Both the position numbers and the translations under genes were made by a program. A stretch of 64,000 nt of DNA from Gammaproteobacteria bacterium (GTDB taxonomy: Bacteria > Pseudomonadota > Gammaproteobacteria > Chromatiales > Chromatiaceae): the NCBI GenBank assembly GCA_009929855.1, contig RZZN01000006.1, positions 30,117-94,116 of the forward strand. Direction: 5' to 3'. Of this stretch, positions 43,650 to 53,851 are shown piece by piece. How positions within the stretch are numbered: position 1 is the stretch's first letter; each line of letters opens with the position of its first letter. Below the pieces are notes generated by a model, which was not told the DNA's origin, searched no databases, and worked only from the letters and a program-made list of their open reading frames with translations.

Positions 43650-44288
43650 TCAGGCCCGCGGCTCGGCTCTGATCGCATGCCAGGCCGGATGCGAGTCGAT
43701 CAGGCCGAGTGCCCGCTCCAGAAGCTGCCTGCCCGGCTCCATCTTGAACCAGGTCGAAGCACCCGATGGATGGGGCAGCGGGATGAGATCCGCCTCCAGC
43801 CCCTGCGCCACGCGAAAGCGCCATTGCTCACCCACCACCTCGTCGAGTCGCCGCGAGGGCATGAACTGGGCGATCGCCAGTTTGCCGACCGGGATGATCA
43901 GGCAGGGACGGCTGAGCTCCAGCTCGCCGCGCCACCAGACCTCGCAGCGCTCGACCTCGCCGCGATCGGGCACGCGATCGCCACCCTTGGGATTCTTGCC
44001 CGGAAAGCAGCGGCAGACCGCGCTCATCAAGACCCGGCGACGAAAGGTCGACTCATCGACACCGATGGATTCGAACCAACGAAAGAGTGTCTTGCCGGCC
44101 GTCCAACAGAAGGGCCGGCCCTGTTGGATCTCGCGCGTACCAGGGGCCTGACCCACCATCATGACCGGCGAGATCACCACCTCGCCATGCACCGGTGGCC
44201 CCTGCATGGCTGGACAGCTGCGGCAGGCGATCAGCTGCCGATAATGGTGCGTCAGCGCCTCGGCGCGCCCGGCGTGATCGGCCGTCAT
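43650..44288 (-). CDS. Uracil-DNA glycosylase superfamily protein
   Basis: CRSCPAMQGPPVHGE...VMMVGQAPGTREIQQGRPFCWTAGKTLFRWFESIG; PLPHPSGASTW. Confidence 0.9.
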   Translation of the reverse strand: MTADHAGRAEALTHHYRQLIACRSCPAMQGPPVHGEVVISPVMMVGQAPGTREIQQGRPFCWTAGKTLFRWFESIGVDESTFRRRVLMSAVCRCFPGKNPKGGDRVPDRGEVERCEVWWRGELELSRPCLIIPVGKLAIAQFMPSRRLDEVVGEQWRFRVAQGLEADLIPLPHPSGASTWFKMEPGRQLLERALGLIDSHPAWHAIRAEPRA

Positions 44289-44872
44289 GATGATTGGAGT
44301 CGGCGCAGGATCCGCTCGATCTGGATCCGATGGGTGCGATTGTGGATCGCCGCGACGGCGTGCCATTGACGGGCGCTCAGCTGGCCGAACCAGGGGTGCG
44401 GATGACGCTCGCGCGAGCGCAGCGGACCGAGCCGCTCGACCAGGTCCGAGTATCGCTCCACTGCGGCCTCGAGTGCCGGGATCCGATCCGGCCCGGCGTC
44501 GCGGTGCGGCTCGACATCCTCGAGGCCGATCTCGGCGCCATGATTGTGATCCGAGCAGATGGCATGGAGCAGGACCATGATCGCGGTGTTGACCATCACC
44601 AGATGGTCGAGCGTCATGTAAACAGACCAGTTGCGACTGCTCGACTCGATCCCAGGGAAACGGGCGATGCGCACCGGCGTGCGCCCCTGCGTCTCCGAGA
44701 GGCCACGCGCCAGCATCCCGGCGCGCAAAGCATCATGCCGAAAGGACTCCAGGATGGCCGCCGGCGAGTGCAGCGACGCATAGAGCCGCAGCGCCACGTC
44801 GGCGATCCGCCGCTCATGCCAAGGGATCCCTGGGCGTGCCGGGTCACGCTGGGGTCGCTGGGGATCGCTCAT
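44285..44872 (-). CDS. DinB-like (damage-inducible fold) domain protein
   Basis: Four-helix pattern with conserved His: [15 protein letters not shown]...[30 protein letters not shown]; overlaps the UDG-family gene start. Confidence 0.7.
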   Translation of the reverse strand: MSDPQRPQRDPARPGIPWHERRIADVALRLYASLHSPAAILESFRHDALRAGMLARGLSETQGRTPVRIARFPGIESSSRNWSVYMTLDHLVMVNTAIMVLLHAICSDHNHGAEIGLEDVEPHRDAGPDRIPALEAAVERYSDLVERLGPLRSRERHPHPWFGQLSARQWHAVAAIHNRTHRIQIERILRRLQSS

Positions 44873-46542
44873 CCTTGACCCTTGCCCCAAGTGTCGCGCA
44901 AGCCGACGGTCAGGTTGAAGACTGGATGCCCTGGGGTGGCGTCGGGATCGACGACGAAATAGCCCTCGCGCTCGAATTGGAAACGCTCGCCCGGGGCGGC
45001 ATCGCCGAGTGCGGGCTCCACGAGCGCGTCGTCGAGGATGCGCAACGAGTCGGGATTGATGTCATCCCGATAGCCCCGTCCATCCGCGCCAGGCAGCGGC
45101 ACCCGGAACAGTCGATCATAGAGTCTGACCTCGGCGCGCACGGCATGCGCCGCACCGACCCAGTGGATGACGCCCTTGACCTTGCGCCCGACCGGCTCCC
45201 GGCCCAGGGTCTCGAGATCGGCATGGACCCGCAGCTCGATGATCGTCCCCGCGGCATCCTTGACGACCTCCTCGCAGCGGATCACATAGGCGTTGCGCAG
45301 ACGCACCTCGCCCCCCGCGGTCAGACGCTTGTAGCCTTTCGGCGGAATCTCGGCGAAATCGCCGCGATCGATATAGAGCTCGCGGCCGAATGGGATGGCG
45401 CGCACCCCGAATGACGCCGCCTTGGGATGATTGGGCGACTCGATCGACGCCTGGCCATCCTCGGGATAGTTGAGGATCACCACCTTCAAGGGACGCAGCA
45501 CGGCCATGCGACGCGGCGCCACGGCATCCAGGTCGTTGCGCACGGCGCTCTCGAGCATCGCCATCTCGACCAGGTTGTCCGACTTGGTGATCCCCACCCG
45601 CTCGCAGAAGTCGCGGATCGCCGCCGCCGTGTAGCCGCGCCGGCGCATCCCCGCGATGGTCGGCATCCGCGGATCGTCCCAGCCGGTGACATGACCCTCG
45701 GTCACCAGCTCGGTGAGCCGGCGCTTGCTCATCACCGTATATTCGAGATTGAGCCGGCTGAACTCGATCTGACGTGGCCGGTAGGGCACCGAGACATGCT
45801 CGACACACCAATCATAGAGTGGACGATGATCCTCGAACTCGAGCGTGCAGAGCGAGTGTGTGATCCCCTCGAGCGCGTCGGAGAGTGGATGGGTGAAGTC
45901 ATAGGTGGGGTACAGACACCAGGCTGTCCCGGTCTGGTGATGGACGACACCATGCTTGATGCGATAGAGCACCGGATCGCGCAGATTGATGTTCGGCGAG
46001 GCCATGTCGATGCGTGCGCGCAGGGTGCGCGCGCCATCCGGAAAGGCCCCGGCGCGCATCTGCTTGAACAGATCCAGATTCTCGGCGACCGAGCGGTCAC
46101 GATAGGGGCTGTCCCGACCGGGCTCGGTGAGTGTCCCGCGATAGAGCCGCGTCTCCTCGGCGGTCAGATCGCAGACATAGGCCCGCCCCTGCTCGATCAG
46201 CTCGATCGCAAAGCCGTAGAGCTGCTCGAAATAATCCGACGCGAAATAGAGCCGCTCACCCCAGTCGAAGCCGAGCCAACGCACATCGGCCATGATCGAT
46301 TCGACGAACTCGACATTCTCCTTGTGCGGATTGGTATCGTCGAAGCGCAGGTTGCAGATCCCGCCGAAATCACGCGCGAGGCCGAAGTTGAGCACGATCG
46401 ATTTGGCGTGACCGATGTGCAGATAGCCATTGGGCTCAGGCGGAAAGCGAGTCATGATCCGGTCATGCTTGCCCGACGCCAGATCGGCCTCGATGATCTG
46501 ACGGATGAAGTTGGTGCGTGGCGTCTCGAGGGTATCGCTCAT
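44869..46542 (-). CDS. glnS: Glutaminyl-tRNA synthetase
   Basis: [52 protein letters not shown] (KMSKS-type). Confidence 0.98.
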   Translation of the reverse strand: MSDTLETPRTNFIRQIIEADLASGKHDRIMTRFPPEPNGYLHIGHAKSIVLNFGLARDFGGICNLRFDDTNPHKENVEFVESIMADVRWLGFDWGERLYFASDYFEQLYGFAIELIEQGRAYVCDLTAEETRLYRGTLTEPGRDSPYRDRSVAENLDLFKQMRAGAFPDGARTLRARIDMASPNINLRDPVLYRIKHGVVHHQTGTAWCLYPTYDFTHPLSDALEGITHSLCTLEFEDHRPLYDWCVEHVSVPYRPRQIEFSRLNLEYTVMSKRRLTELVTEGHVTGWDDPRMPTIAGMRRRGYTAAAIRDFCERVGITKSDNLVEMAMLESAVRNDLDAVAPRRMAVLRPLKVVILNYPEDGQASIESPNHPKAASFGVRAIPFGRELYIDRGDFAEIPPKGYKRLTAGGEVRLRNAYVIRCEEVVKDAAGTIIELRVHADLETLGREPVGRKVKGVIHWVGAAHAVRAEVRLYDRLFRVPLPGADGRGYRDDINPDSLRILDDALVEPALGDAAPGERFQFEREGYFVVDPDATPGHPVFNLTVGLRDTWGKGQG

Positions 46543-46739
46543 GGTGCTCCGCGAAGCGTTTGGAAGGGTCGGCTGGAACCGGCGAGCGCCGATTCGGAGC
46601 GATCTAAACCGCCATTCTATCGCTTGCCACGCCGATTGAAAGGCCCGGCGACTGGCCATCGACCAGTGACCGCGGACTTGACCGCGCCCTGGTCTGCCCC
46701 GGATCATCGAGGCGCCACGGCACCCAATGGAGGATTCCC

Positions 46740-47741
46740 ATGAGCATCGGCCAGCACACTCTCGATTGGCTGCGCACCGAGCTGCTCCAAGTCGACGCGG
46801 CCTGGTTGGAGCACACCTCGCGCGGCTTTCGCTGGTGGCCCCACCGTCAGGCGCAGACACTGGAGGTCATCGGCCAGGAGGTGACTCCGGACGGCGTCCT
46901 GACCGACCTGGTGCAGGTGCGCACCGAGCTGCTGAGCGACTTCAACCCGACCGACGAGACCCTGGAGGTGCTCCAAGCAGTCGTGCTGCGCACCGCCGGG
47001 ATGGCCGGAGCGGTCCATGATCCGGTGCGGCACACCCTCGACCTGAGCACCCTGGTCCGGGTCTCGCCCGGCAGCGAGGACTGGCTGCAGCGGTTGCTCG
47101 GACTCGCGGCCGTACTCCAGATCCGGGATGCCGAGCGGGGCGCCACGGCGATCGCCGAGGTGCTCGGCGCGCGCCCGGCCGACAGCGCCCATCCCACCCG
47201 GGGCCAGCGCGAGACGCCCGACGCGCGGATCGCCGAGGCGATCCTCTTGATCGATCAAGCCGGCCGCACGCCCTCGCGCTGGCCCGGCGCCGAGCTCGAG
47301 CGTCTGGCCGAGACCGAGCTCAAGCGCTCACCCGCACTCCAGGGCACGGGTGACGCACAGGGCTTCAGGGTGACCTTTCCCTATGGCGCTGGCATGTCAT
47401 CGAGCTGCGAGGCCACCACCGATCAGACTCATCCTTGGTATGGGCATGGTCTGGCCATGCGCCAAGTCTTCCCGGTCAGCTTCGCGACGGATGCCGCGGG
47501 CCGCCGGCTCGCCCTCGAGCTCAATGCGCGGACCCTGTGCGAGACACCGATGGGCTATGGCTTCGGCAGCTTCGGCTACGCGCGGGGCGCACTGCTGTTC
47601 CATGCCTTCTTCCCGAGCCCGGCACAGCGCCCAGGCCTGGTGACCAACCTCTATCTGTCCTGCGCCGAGCGCGCGCGCCTGCTCTCGGTGCTCTTGACCG
47701 GCGTCGACTGGAGCGAGGCGTCGTTCGCCGCGCGGCCCTGA
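46740..47741 (+). CDS. Hypothetical protein
   Basis: Clean 333-aa ORF with likely start at 46740 (RBS-like TGGAGGA upstream); no family recognised. Confidence 0.7.
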   Translation: MSIGQHTLDWLRTELLQVDAAWLEHTSRGFRWWPHRQAQTLEVIGQEVTPDGVLTDLVQVRTELLSDFNPTDETLEVLQAVVLRTAGMAGAVHDPVRHTLDLSTLVRVSPGSEDWLQRLLGLAAVLQIRDAERGATAIAEVLGARPADSAHPTRGQRETPDARIAEAILLIDQAGRTPSRWPGAELERLAETELKRSPALQGTGDAQGFRVTFPYGAGMSSSCEATTDQTHPWYGHGLAMRQVFPVSFATDAAGRRLALELNARTLCETPMGYGFGSFGYARGALLFHAFFPSPAQRPGLVTNLYLSCAERARLLSVLLTGVDWSEASFAARP

Positions 47742-48064
47742 CTCACTGAGTCAATCTCGGGACCGGCGCGGCAGCGACTCCGGGCAGACCGCGGGCCTGT
47801 CGACAGGCCAAAGATCGGACGGTCCCTGATAGAGGGTGACCCGAGACCACCAGTTCCGGCTCAGACGCCGCTGATTCTGGGTCAACCAGAACCCCCAACA
47901 ATTGGTCGTGCGCATCAGTATGGCACCTTCGAGCGCGTGCTCCGGCGCTCGCGGACACCCCACCCGATCCCAGTCGCCCCGTCCCACCGCCATCGCCATC
48001 GCCAGTTGCGCTATCCTGCCCCAGAGGCACATCGTCAATCCACGCCAACTCAGTCGAGGTCGAG

Positions 48065-48385
48065 ATGCTGGTGACATTCAAAACCAAGGCCCATGCGAGC
48101 ATCACCATGTTCGGCGACGTGGCCAAGACACTGATCAAGTTGATGGGGCACAGCGGCGCCATACCAGGGGCCTTGATGGCGGAGGACATCCCAGCGGCCT
48201 TGGAACGGCTCCAGGCCGCGGTCGCCGAGCAGCCCGATGCACCTCTGGAGCCCGCCACGGGTCGGACCCAGACGCGCGCCGCGGGCGAGGAGCGGGCGGT
48301 CAGCCTGGCCCATCGAGCGCGACCGCTGATCGAGCTGCTCAGCGCCGCCGCGGCCGATGGCGAGTATGTGATGTGGGACCAGTGA
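48065..48385 (+). CDS. DUF1840-like protein
   Basis: MLVTFKTKAHASITMFGDVAKTLIKLMGHSGAIPGALMAEDIPAALERLQAAV. Confidence 0.85.
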   Translation: MLVTFKTKAHASITMFGDVAKTLIKLMGHSGAIPGALMAEDIPAALERLQAAVAEQPDAPLEPATGRTQTRAAGEERAVSLAHRARPLIELLSAAAADGEYVMWDQ

Positions 48386-48421
48386 GCGGGTCGCGGCTCA
48401 TCCGGCTGACCCGCGGCCCTC

Positions 48422-48892
48422 TCAGGCCGGGATCAGGAAGGGGCCGCCCGCGGCGATCAGCACGGTGACCAGGCCGAGCGTCAGATTGATCAGCATCAGG
48501 CCCCGGATCCAGCGAAAGGCGGCAGCGGCGCGCAACCATTCTCCGGCTGCCACGGCGCTGCGCATCCGTCGAAACGGCAGTGCATAGAGACCCACGAAGA
48601 TCAGGCTCATCACCAGCGCAAGACCCATCATGGCGTGAACGTAGAGCGCCGCCTTGCCCCCCAGGATCGCCAGGAAGATCCAGAGTCCGCTCAGCCACAA
48701 CAGGACGATCGCGGCCCAGACCCAGGGAAAGAAGCGTTGAAAGACGCCGAGCGCCACCCGCAGGCGCGGCTCCGGATCGAGCGTGCCCGCCAGGGTCGGT
48801 CGCACGGCGAAATGGGCAAAGAACATGCCCCCGATCCAGATCAGGCTTGCCAGCTGATGCAGTGCGCTTGGGATGGCCATTTGAAGATTCAT
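48422..48892 (-). CDS. CopD-like integral membrane protein
   Basis: ALHQLASLIWIGGMFFAHFAVRPTL; four TM segments. Confidence 0.75.
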   Translation of the reverse strand: MNLQMAIPSALHQLASLIWIGGMFFAHFAVRPTLAGTLDPEPRLRVALGVFQRFFPWVWAAIVLLWLSGLWIFLAILGGKAALYVHAMMGLALVMSLIFVGLYALPFRRMRSAVAAGEWLRAAAAFRWIRGLMLINLTLGLVTVLIAAGGPFLIPA

Positions 48893-48931
48893 GCGTCGGC
48901 TCCTCTCGGCGTTGCGACTCTCAGTCGTTGT

Positions 48932-49624
48932 CTAGGGTGAGGGATCTGTGGCGTCGTGATCGGACAGGACCAGGGTCGGACCCAGCGCGGCGACACGCGC
49001 CACCGGAAGATCGGCCCCGCCGCGCCAAGCGGTGAATGCCGCGCGCTTGTCCGCGCCGGTGATCAGGATCAGCCGCAAGGGCGCCGCGGCCAGCGCGGCG
49101 TGCGTCAGCGTGACCCGCTCGGGCGGCGGCTTCGGGGCCTGCCAGACCGGCGCCACCAGCACGTCGGCGGGAACCTCCAGGCCGGGAAAGAGGCTCGCGG
49201 TATGACCATCCTCGCCCATCCCGAGCAGGATCAGGTCGAATGGCAGCGCGGACTCGATCAGCCCGGCATAGTCCGCCGCCGCGATCGCTGGACCTCGCTC
49301 GGCCGGGATCCAGTGGATCCGCCGTGGATCGATCGGCACGCGCTCGGTCAGCACCTGGGCGATCGCATGACTGTTGCGCTGCGCATCGGTGGCTGGTAGA
49401 CAACGCTCGTCGCCGAGATAGAGCGACCAGCGCGCCCAGTCCTCGGACGACTCGGCCAAGCGCCGATAGGCCGCCAGAGGCGTGCGCCCCCCCGCTAGGA
49501 CACAGCGGAAGCGCCCACGCCGGGCGATCGCCAGACCTGCCGCCGCGCTGATTCGGCACGCCGCCTCCGCGGCGACCGCCGCGGCCGATTCCAGACGGAT
49601 GAGCTCGATCGGCTGCTCAAGCAT
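48932..49624 (-). CDS. pgl: 6-phosphogluconolactonase
   Basis: FRCVLAGGRTPLAAYRRLAE, WSLYLGDERCLPATDAQRN, LILLGMGEDGHTASLFPG. Confidence 0.95.
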   Translation of the reverse strand: MLEQPIELIRLESAAAVAAEAACRISAAAGLAIARRGRFRCVLAGGRTPLAAYRRLAESSEDWARWSLYLGDERCLPATDAQRNSHAIAQVLTERVPIDPRRIHWIPAERGPAIAAADYAGLIESALPFDLILLGMGEDGHTASLFPGLEVPADVLVAPVWQAPKPPPERVTLTHAALAAAPLRLILITGADKRAAFTAWRGGADLPVARVAALGPTLVLSDHDATDPSP

Positions 49625-49699
49625 GGCACTCGGCCCCCCTCGACCGCTACACTGCGCGGCACGACGCCATCCATCGAGACACGACCGAGCCACGCTATC

Positions 49700-50659
49700 A
49701 TGAAGATCCTGTTGGTGGACGACTCCCGGGATACCCGCTACCGGCTGCGCATCGAGCTGAAAAACCTGGGGATCGAGGTCAAAACCGCGGACTCCGCGGA
49801 GACCGCCGTGGAATCACTCAAGTCCGAGATCCCGGATGCCATCCTCATGGATCATATCATGCCCGGTCTGAATGGCTCCGAGGCCTTGGAGATCATCCAC
49901 GCCGATCCGCGCACCGCCCACATTCCAATCGTGCTCTGCACGACCCGTGAGGATGAGGCATTCACCGCGACGGCGCTGCAGAAGGGCGTCCTCGAGGTTC
50001 TCCCCAAACCAGTGGCGATCGAGCGTCTCCCTGGACTCATCGAGCGCATCAGCGCGGCGATCGCCGGTCAGGTGACGCGCGCCGCGCCGCCCCCGCCGAC
50101 GCGCGAACCCGCGTCACCCCTCGTCGCCACCCTCGACGACCCAGCACTGCTGGAGCAGATCGAGACCCGCGTGCAGACCGCGCTCGATCGACGCTTGACC
50201 GCCACCATCGAACATCTGCGACATGACCTCACCGAGCTGCTCAGCGCCGAGACCCAGCATCTGGTGGAGGCACAGGTCGCCGAGTTGCGCGCCACGCAGT
50301 CAGCGCTCCCGCCGCCGGCCACGCAATCCGAGCTGCAAGCGCTCGAGCGCCGCCTGATCGATGAGCAGCTCCCACAGCTGATCGCCGCGCAGATCGCCAC
50401 GGTTTGGCCCACCTTGAAATCGGAGATCCTCGCCGAGTTGGCCAGGCAGCATCCACCGGCCCCCGCCGGGATGGGGGTCGCGCCGCCACGCCCACCCACC
50501 GCCCAGCGGCTCTGGCAGCAGGCGCAAGACCGCAATCAACTGTGGATGGGCATGCCACTCCTGCGCGAGACCCGCGCGCGAGTGCGCGGCTGGCTGGATC
50601 GGGGCGCCGCCACCGCCCGCGCGACCTGGCATGCATTGCGCCAGCGCTGGGGGCAATGA
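49700..50659 (+). CDS. Response regulator receiver with long C-terminal helical extension
   Basis: ILLVDDSRDTRYRLR...DAILMDHIMPGLNG...LCTTREDE...PKPVAIERL; Pro-rich linker and helical region follow. Confidence 0.88.
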   Translation: MKILLVDDSRDTRYRLRIELKNLGIEVKTADSAETAVESLKSEIPDAILMDHIMPGLNGSEALEIIHADPRTAHIPIVLCTTREDEAFTATALQKGVLEVLPKPVAIERLPGLIERISAAIAGQVTRAAPPPPTREPASPLVATLDDPALLEQIETRVQTALDRRLTATIEHLRHDLTELLSAETQHLVEAQVAELRATQSALPPPATQSELQALERRLIDEQLPQLIAAQIATVWPTLKSEILAELARQHPPAPAGMGVAPPRPPTAQRLWQQAQDRNQLWMGMPLLRETRARVRGWLDRGAATARATWHALRQRWGQ

Positions 50660-52116
50660 TGTCGGCACCCCGGCCCAAGACCATCATCCTCTGGCTGCGC
50701 CGCGATCTGCGTCTGGCCGACAATCCGGCCTTGCAGGCGGCCGTGGCCGAGGCCGAGCGGCTCGTCCCGCTCTACATTCACGCACCCGCGGAGGAGTCTC
50801 CCTGGACACCGGGCGCGGCCAGTCACTGGTGGCTGCATTGGAGTCTCACCGCGCTGGAGCAGCGGCTGCGCGAGCTTGGCAGCCGGCTCTGGATCGGCCA
50901 GGGCGAGAGCCTCGCGGTATTGCGCCAGGTCATCGCCGCCACCGGAGCGCAAGGGCTCCATTGGAACCGGCTCTACGACCCGACCACGCGCGCGCGTGAC
51001 GCCCAGATCAAGCAAGCCCTGCGCGCCGATGGCCTGACGGTGACGAGCCACCCCGGGACACTGCTGTTCGAGCCCTGGGAGATCGCGACCGGCAGCGGCG
51101 AGCCCTACCGGGTCTTCACCCCCTTCTGGCGTCGCGCCACCACCCGGCTCGCGACGCTCAACGCCCTGCCAACCCCCACCGCGCTGCCGCCCGCGCCCAC
51201 GCCACTGGACCCGATCGGTATCGCCGACCTCGGCCTACTCCCGCGCATCCCTTGGGATGGGAGTCTGCGCGCGACCTGGACGCCGGGCGAGGATGCCGCC
51301 AACGCGCGCACCGCGCACTTCCTGTCCGAGTCACTGCACCGCTATGGGCACGACCGCGACCGGCCGGATCACGACGGCACATCACGGCTCTCGGCGCATC
51401 TGCATTTCGGCGAGATCAGCCCGCGACGTCTCCTCTCGATGGTCCGCGACACGCTCGGCGATCCCTGCGCCGAGCCAGCCGAGCCCTTCATGCGCGAGCT
51501 CGGCTGGCGCGAATTTGCCCATCACCTGATCTATCACTTCGGCCACACCACGGATGCGCCACTGGATCCACGCTTCGCCGCCCTGCCCTGGCGCGAGCAG
51601 AATGCCGAGGCGCTGCTCGCGGCCTGGCAGCGCGGCGCCACCGGCATCCCACTGGTGGATGCCGGCATGCGCCAACTGTGGCACACCGGCTGGATGCACA
51701 ACCGGGTGCGCATGGTCGTCGCCTCCTTCCTCACCAAGAACCTGCGTCTACCCTGGCAGGCCGGCACACGCTGGTTTTGGGACACACTCGTCGACGCCGA
51801 CTTGGCCAGCAACACCCTCGGTTGGCAGTGGAGCGCTGGCTGCGGGGCCGATGCGGCACCCTATTTCCGGATCTTCAACCCGGTGCTGCAAGGCGAGCGC
51901 TTCGACCCACGGGGTGTCTATGTCAGACACTGGTGTCCCGAACTGGCGCGGCTGCCCGATCGCTTCATCCACCAACCCTGGGCCGCGCCCGCCGCCGTGC
52001 TTCGCGCGGCAGACGTCCAGCTCGGGATCGACTACCCCGCCCCAGTGGTCGATCTGAAGGAATCCCGCGCGGCCGCGCTCGCCGCCTACGAGGTGATCAA
52101 GACCCAGCGGGTCTGA
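50659..52116 (+). CDS. phr: Deoxyribodipyrimidine photo-lyase/cryptochrome family
   Basis: LWLRRDLRLADNPAL, HLHFGEISPRRLL, TGIPLVDAGMRQLWHTGWMHNRVRMVVASFLTKNL. Confidence 0.96.
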   Translation: MSAPRPKTIILWLRRDLRLADNPALQAAVAEAERLVPLYIHAPAEESPWTPGAASHWWLHWSLTALEQRLRELGSRLWIGQGESLAVLRQVIAATGAQGLHWNRLYDPTTRARDAQIKQALRADGLTVTSHPGTLLFEPWEIATGSGEPYRVFTPFWRRATTRLATLNALPTPTALPPAPTPLDPIGIADLGLLPRIPWDGSLRATWTPGEDAANARTAHFLSESLHRYGHDRDRPDHDGTSRLSAHLHFGEISPRRLLSMVRDTLGDPCAEPAEPFMRELGWREFAHHLIYHFGHTTDAPLDPRFAALPWREQNAEALLAAWQRGATGIPLVDAGMRQLWHTGWMHNRVRMVVASFLTKNLRLPWQAGTRWFWDTLVDADLASNTLGWQWSAGCGADAAPYFRIFNPVLQGERFDPRGVYVRHWCPELARLPDRFIHQPWAAPAAVLRAADVQLGIDYPAPVVDLKESRAAALAAYEVIKTQRV

Positions 52117-52224
52117 CGTTCACTCGGAGCCTGAAGGCCCCAATCGCGCTCGCCAAGGATGCGCGAGCACGCCTGCACGCCGACTGCGCGGCCTCACGGC
52201 AGCGCCGATGACACAACGACATCC

Positions 52225-52238
52225 GTCAATGAATAGAC
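52225..52238. promoter_or_regulatory. Candidate operator dyad upstream of the 52.4-57.5 kb operon, next to a TAATAT -10-like box at 52253-52258
   Basis: GTCAAT-GA-ATAGAC near-palindrome (one mismatch between half-sites). Confidence 0.3.
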
Positions 52239-52438
52239 ATTTTAGTCGGAGCTAATATGCACTCCGGCAATCCAGCCAGTCGGGTCTTGGCCAGATCATC
52301 AGGGAGCAGGTGTCGCAACGGTCGGCAGGTCACGAGGACAACACAGGCACAGACCTGATCGAGAGCGCGCATCGGTTGCGATGCGTCTGGTTGACCAAGC
52401 ACTCACCGAACAATCCTCGCGGTCCGCAGGTCACGACA

Positions 52439-53851
52439 ATGGAGCTCATCGGTCTCTATCCCACCTGGTTCGAGCCTATGGTGGGCAGCGGTTGGATCGT
52501 TGGCATCATCGCCACCATCCATGTGCTCGCCTCACATACCTCGGTCGGGGCGGCGATCTTCTTCGCCGCGCTCGCCACCATCGCCTATCGTCGCAATCAG
52601 CCCGAGCTGCTCGACTTCATCAAGCGCTATGGTCTGTTTCTACTCATCTTCTCCTACGTCATCGGCTCCATCACCGGACCTGGAATCTGGTTCTCGACCA
52701 CGGTGGCCAGTCCACGTGGAATCTCGGCGCTCATCCACAGTTTCGTATGGAAGTGGGCCGCCGAGTGGGTTTTCTTCGTCATCGAGGTGGTCGGTGTCTA
52801 TCTGATCGTCTATCTGGTCGGCCGGGTCGACCAGCGCACCCATCTGCGCATCACCATCATCTTCGGGCTCGCCGCCTATGCCACCATGCTGGTCATCATC
52901 GGGATCCTGTCGTTCATGATGTGGCCCGGCAAGGAGGCATGGTTCGAGCAAGGCGGCTATCTCTACGGCTTCTACGGCGCCAACACCTTCGCGCAGCTGG
53001 CTATGCGCACCGCCTTCATGTTCACCATGACCGCGGTGGTCGGCGGGATCGTCGCCGGCTCGATCCAGGATCCGGCCTTCAAGCGCGACATGGTGCGCCG
53101 TCTCGCCTGGCTCGGCATCGTCTCGAGCATCGCCGGGGCGGCCATCCTCTTCTGGTATGTCAATACCCTGCCCGAATATGCCCACCTGGTGATGGAGAAT
53201 CGTCTGCCCGAATATTTCCTGCCAGCCATGCTCGGCGTGCTCGGCGGCATCCTGGTCTATTTTCTCTTCACCCTGGCCATGCCACGTCGACTCGTCCCGG
53301 CACTCGCCGGTGTGATGGCGCTCGCCATCCTGGTGTTCGGGCTATGGCCCGGCGAGGTCGCGCGCGAATCCATCCGCAAGCCCTATGTCGCCGGACAGTA
53401 CGTCTATTCCAATCAGGTGATCGCGCGCGATGTGCCCGGCATGGGCATCTCCTCCGAGATCCCGCTCCTGGAGGAGCAGGGTTTTCTCAAGACCCATGTC
53501 TTCATCCCGGATGAGCTGCGCGAGGTGACGCCCGCGAATGCCGAGCGCGTCGGCCATGCATTGGCGCTGGTGGCCTGCTCCAATTGTCACTCACTGACCC
53601 ACACCGGCATGCGGCCATTGGCCCATTATTTCGGCGGCAACACCGACATCGACGACATCAAGGTCTATCTGCAGGGCGCACTGGCGACCGGCAATACGCT
53701 CTACATGCCCAAGATCCCCTTGACCGACGCAGAGGCCGAGGCACTGGCGGTCTATCTGGCCAACCTGGCCGACCCCAGAGTCGCCGAGCGCTATGCCGCG
53801 CGCCATCAGGGACTCGCCGCGGCCGACGCGCCGCACAGCCACCTGGAGTGA
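52439..53851 (+). CDS. CydA-superfamily-like polytopic membrane protein fused to C-terminal monoheme cytochrome c domain
   Basis: IATIHVLASHTSVGAAIFFAALATIAYRR, FSYVIGSITGPGIWFSTTVASPRG, WKWAAEWVFFVIEVVGVYLI; C-terminal CSNCH heme c motif with downstream MPKIPLTDAEAEALAVYLANL. Confidence 0.8.
   Translation: MELIGLYPTWFEPMVGSGWIVGIIATIHVLASHTSVGAAIFFAALATIAYRRNQPELLDFIKRYGLFLLIFSYVIGSITGPGIWFSTTVASPRGISALIHSFVWKWAAEWVFFVIEVVGVYLIVYLVGRVDQRTHLRITIIFGLAAYATMLVIIGILSFMMWPGKEAWFEQGGYLYGFYGANTFAQLAMRTAFMFTMTAVVGGIVAGSIQDPAFKRDMVRRLAWLGIVSSIAGAAILFWYVNTLPEYAHLVMENRLPEYFLPAMLGVLGGILVYFLFTLAMPRRLVPALAGVMALAILVFGLWPGEVARESIRKPYVAGQYVYSNQVIARDVPGMGISSEIPLLEEQGFLKTHVFIPDELREVTPANAERVGHALALVACSNCHSLTHTGMRPLAHYFGGNTDIDDIKVYLQGALATGNTLYMPKIPLTDAEAEALAVYLANLADPRVAERYAARHQGLAAADAPHSHLE

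Noticed and set aside
45427-46743. 438-aa plus-strand ORF
   Set aside because: Antisense to glnS; shadow ORF.
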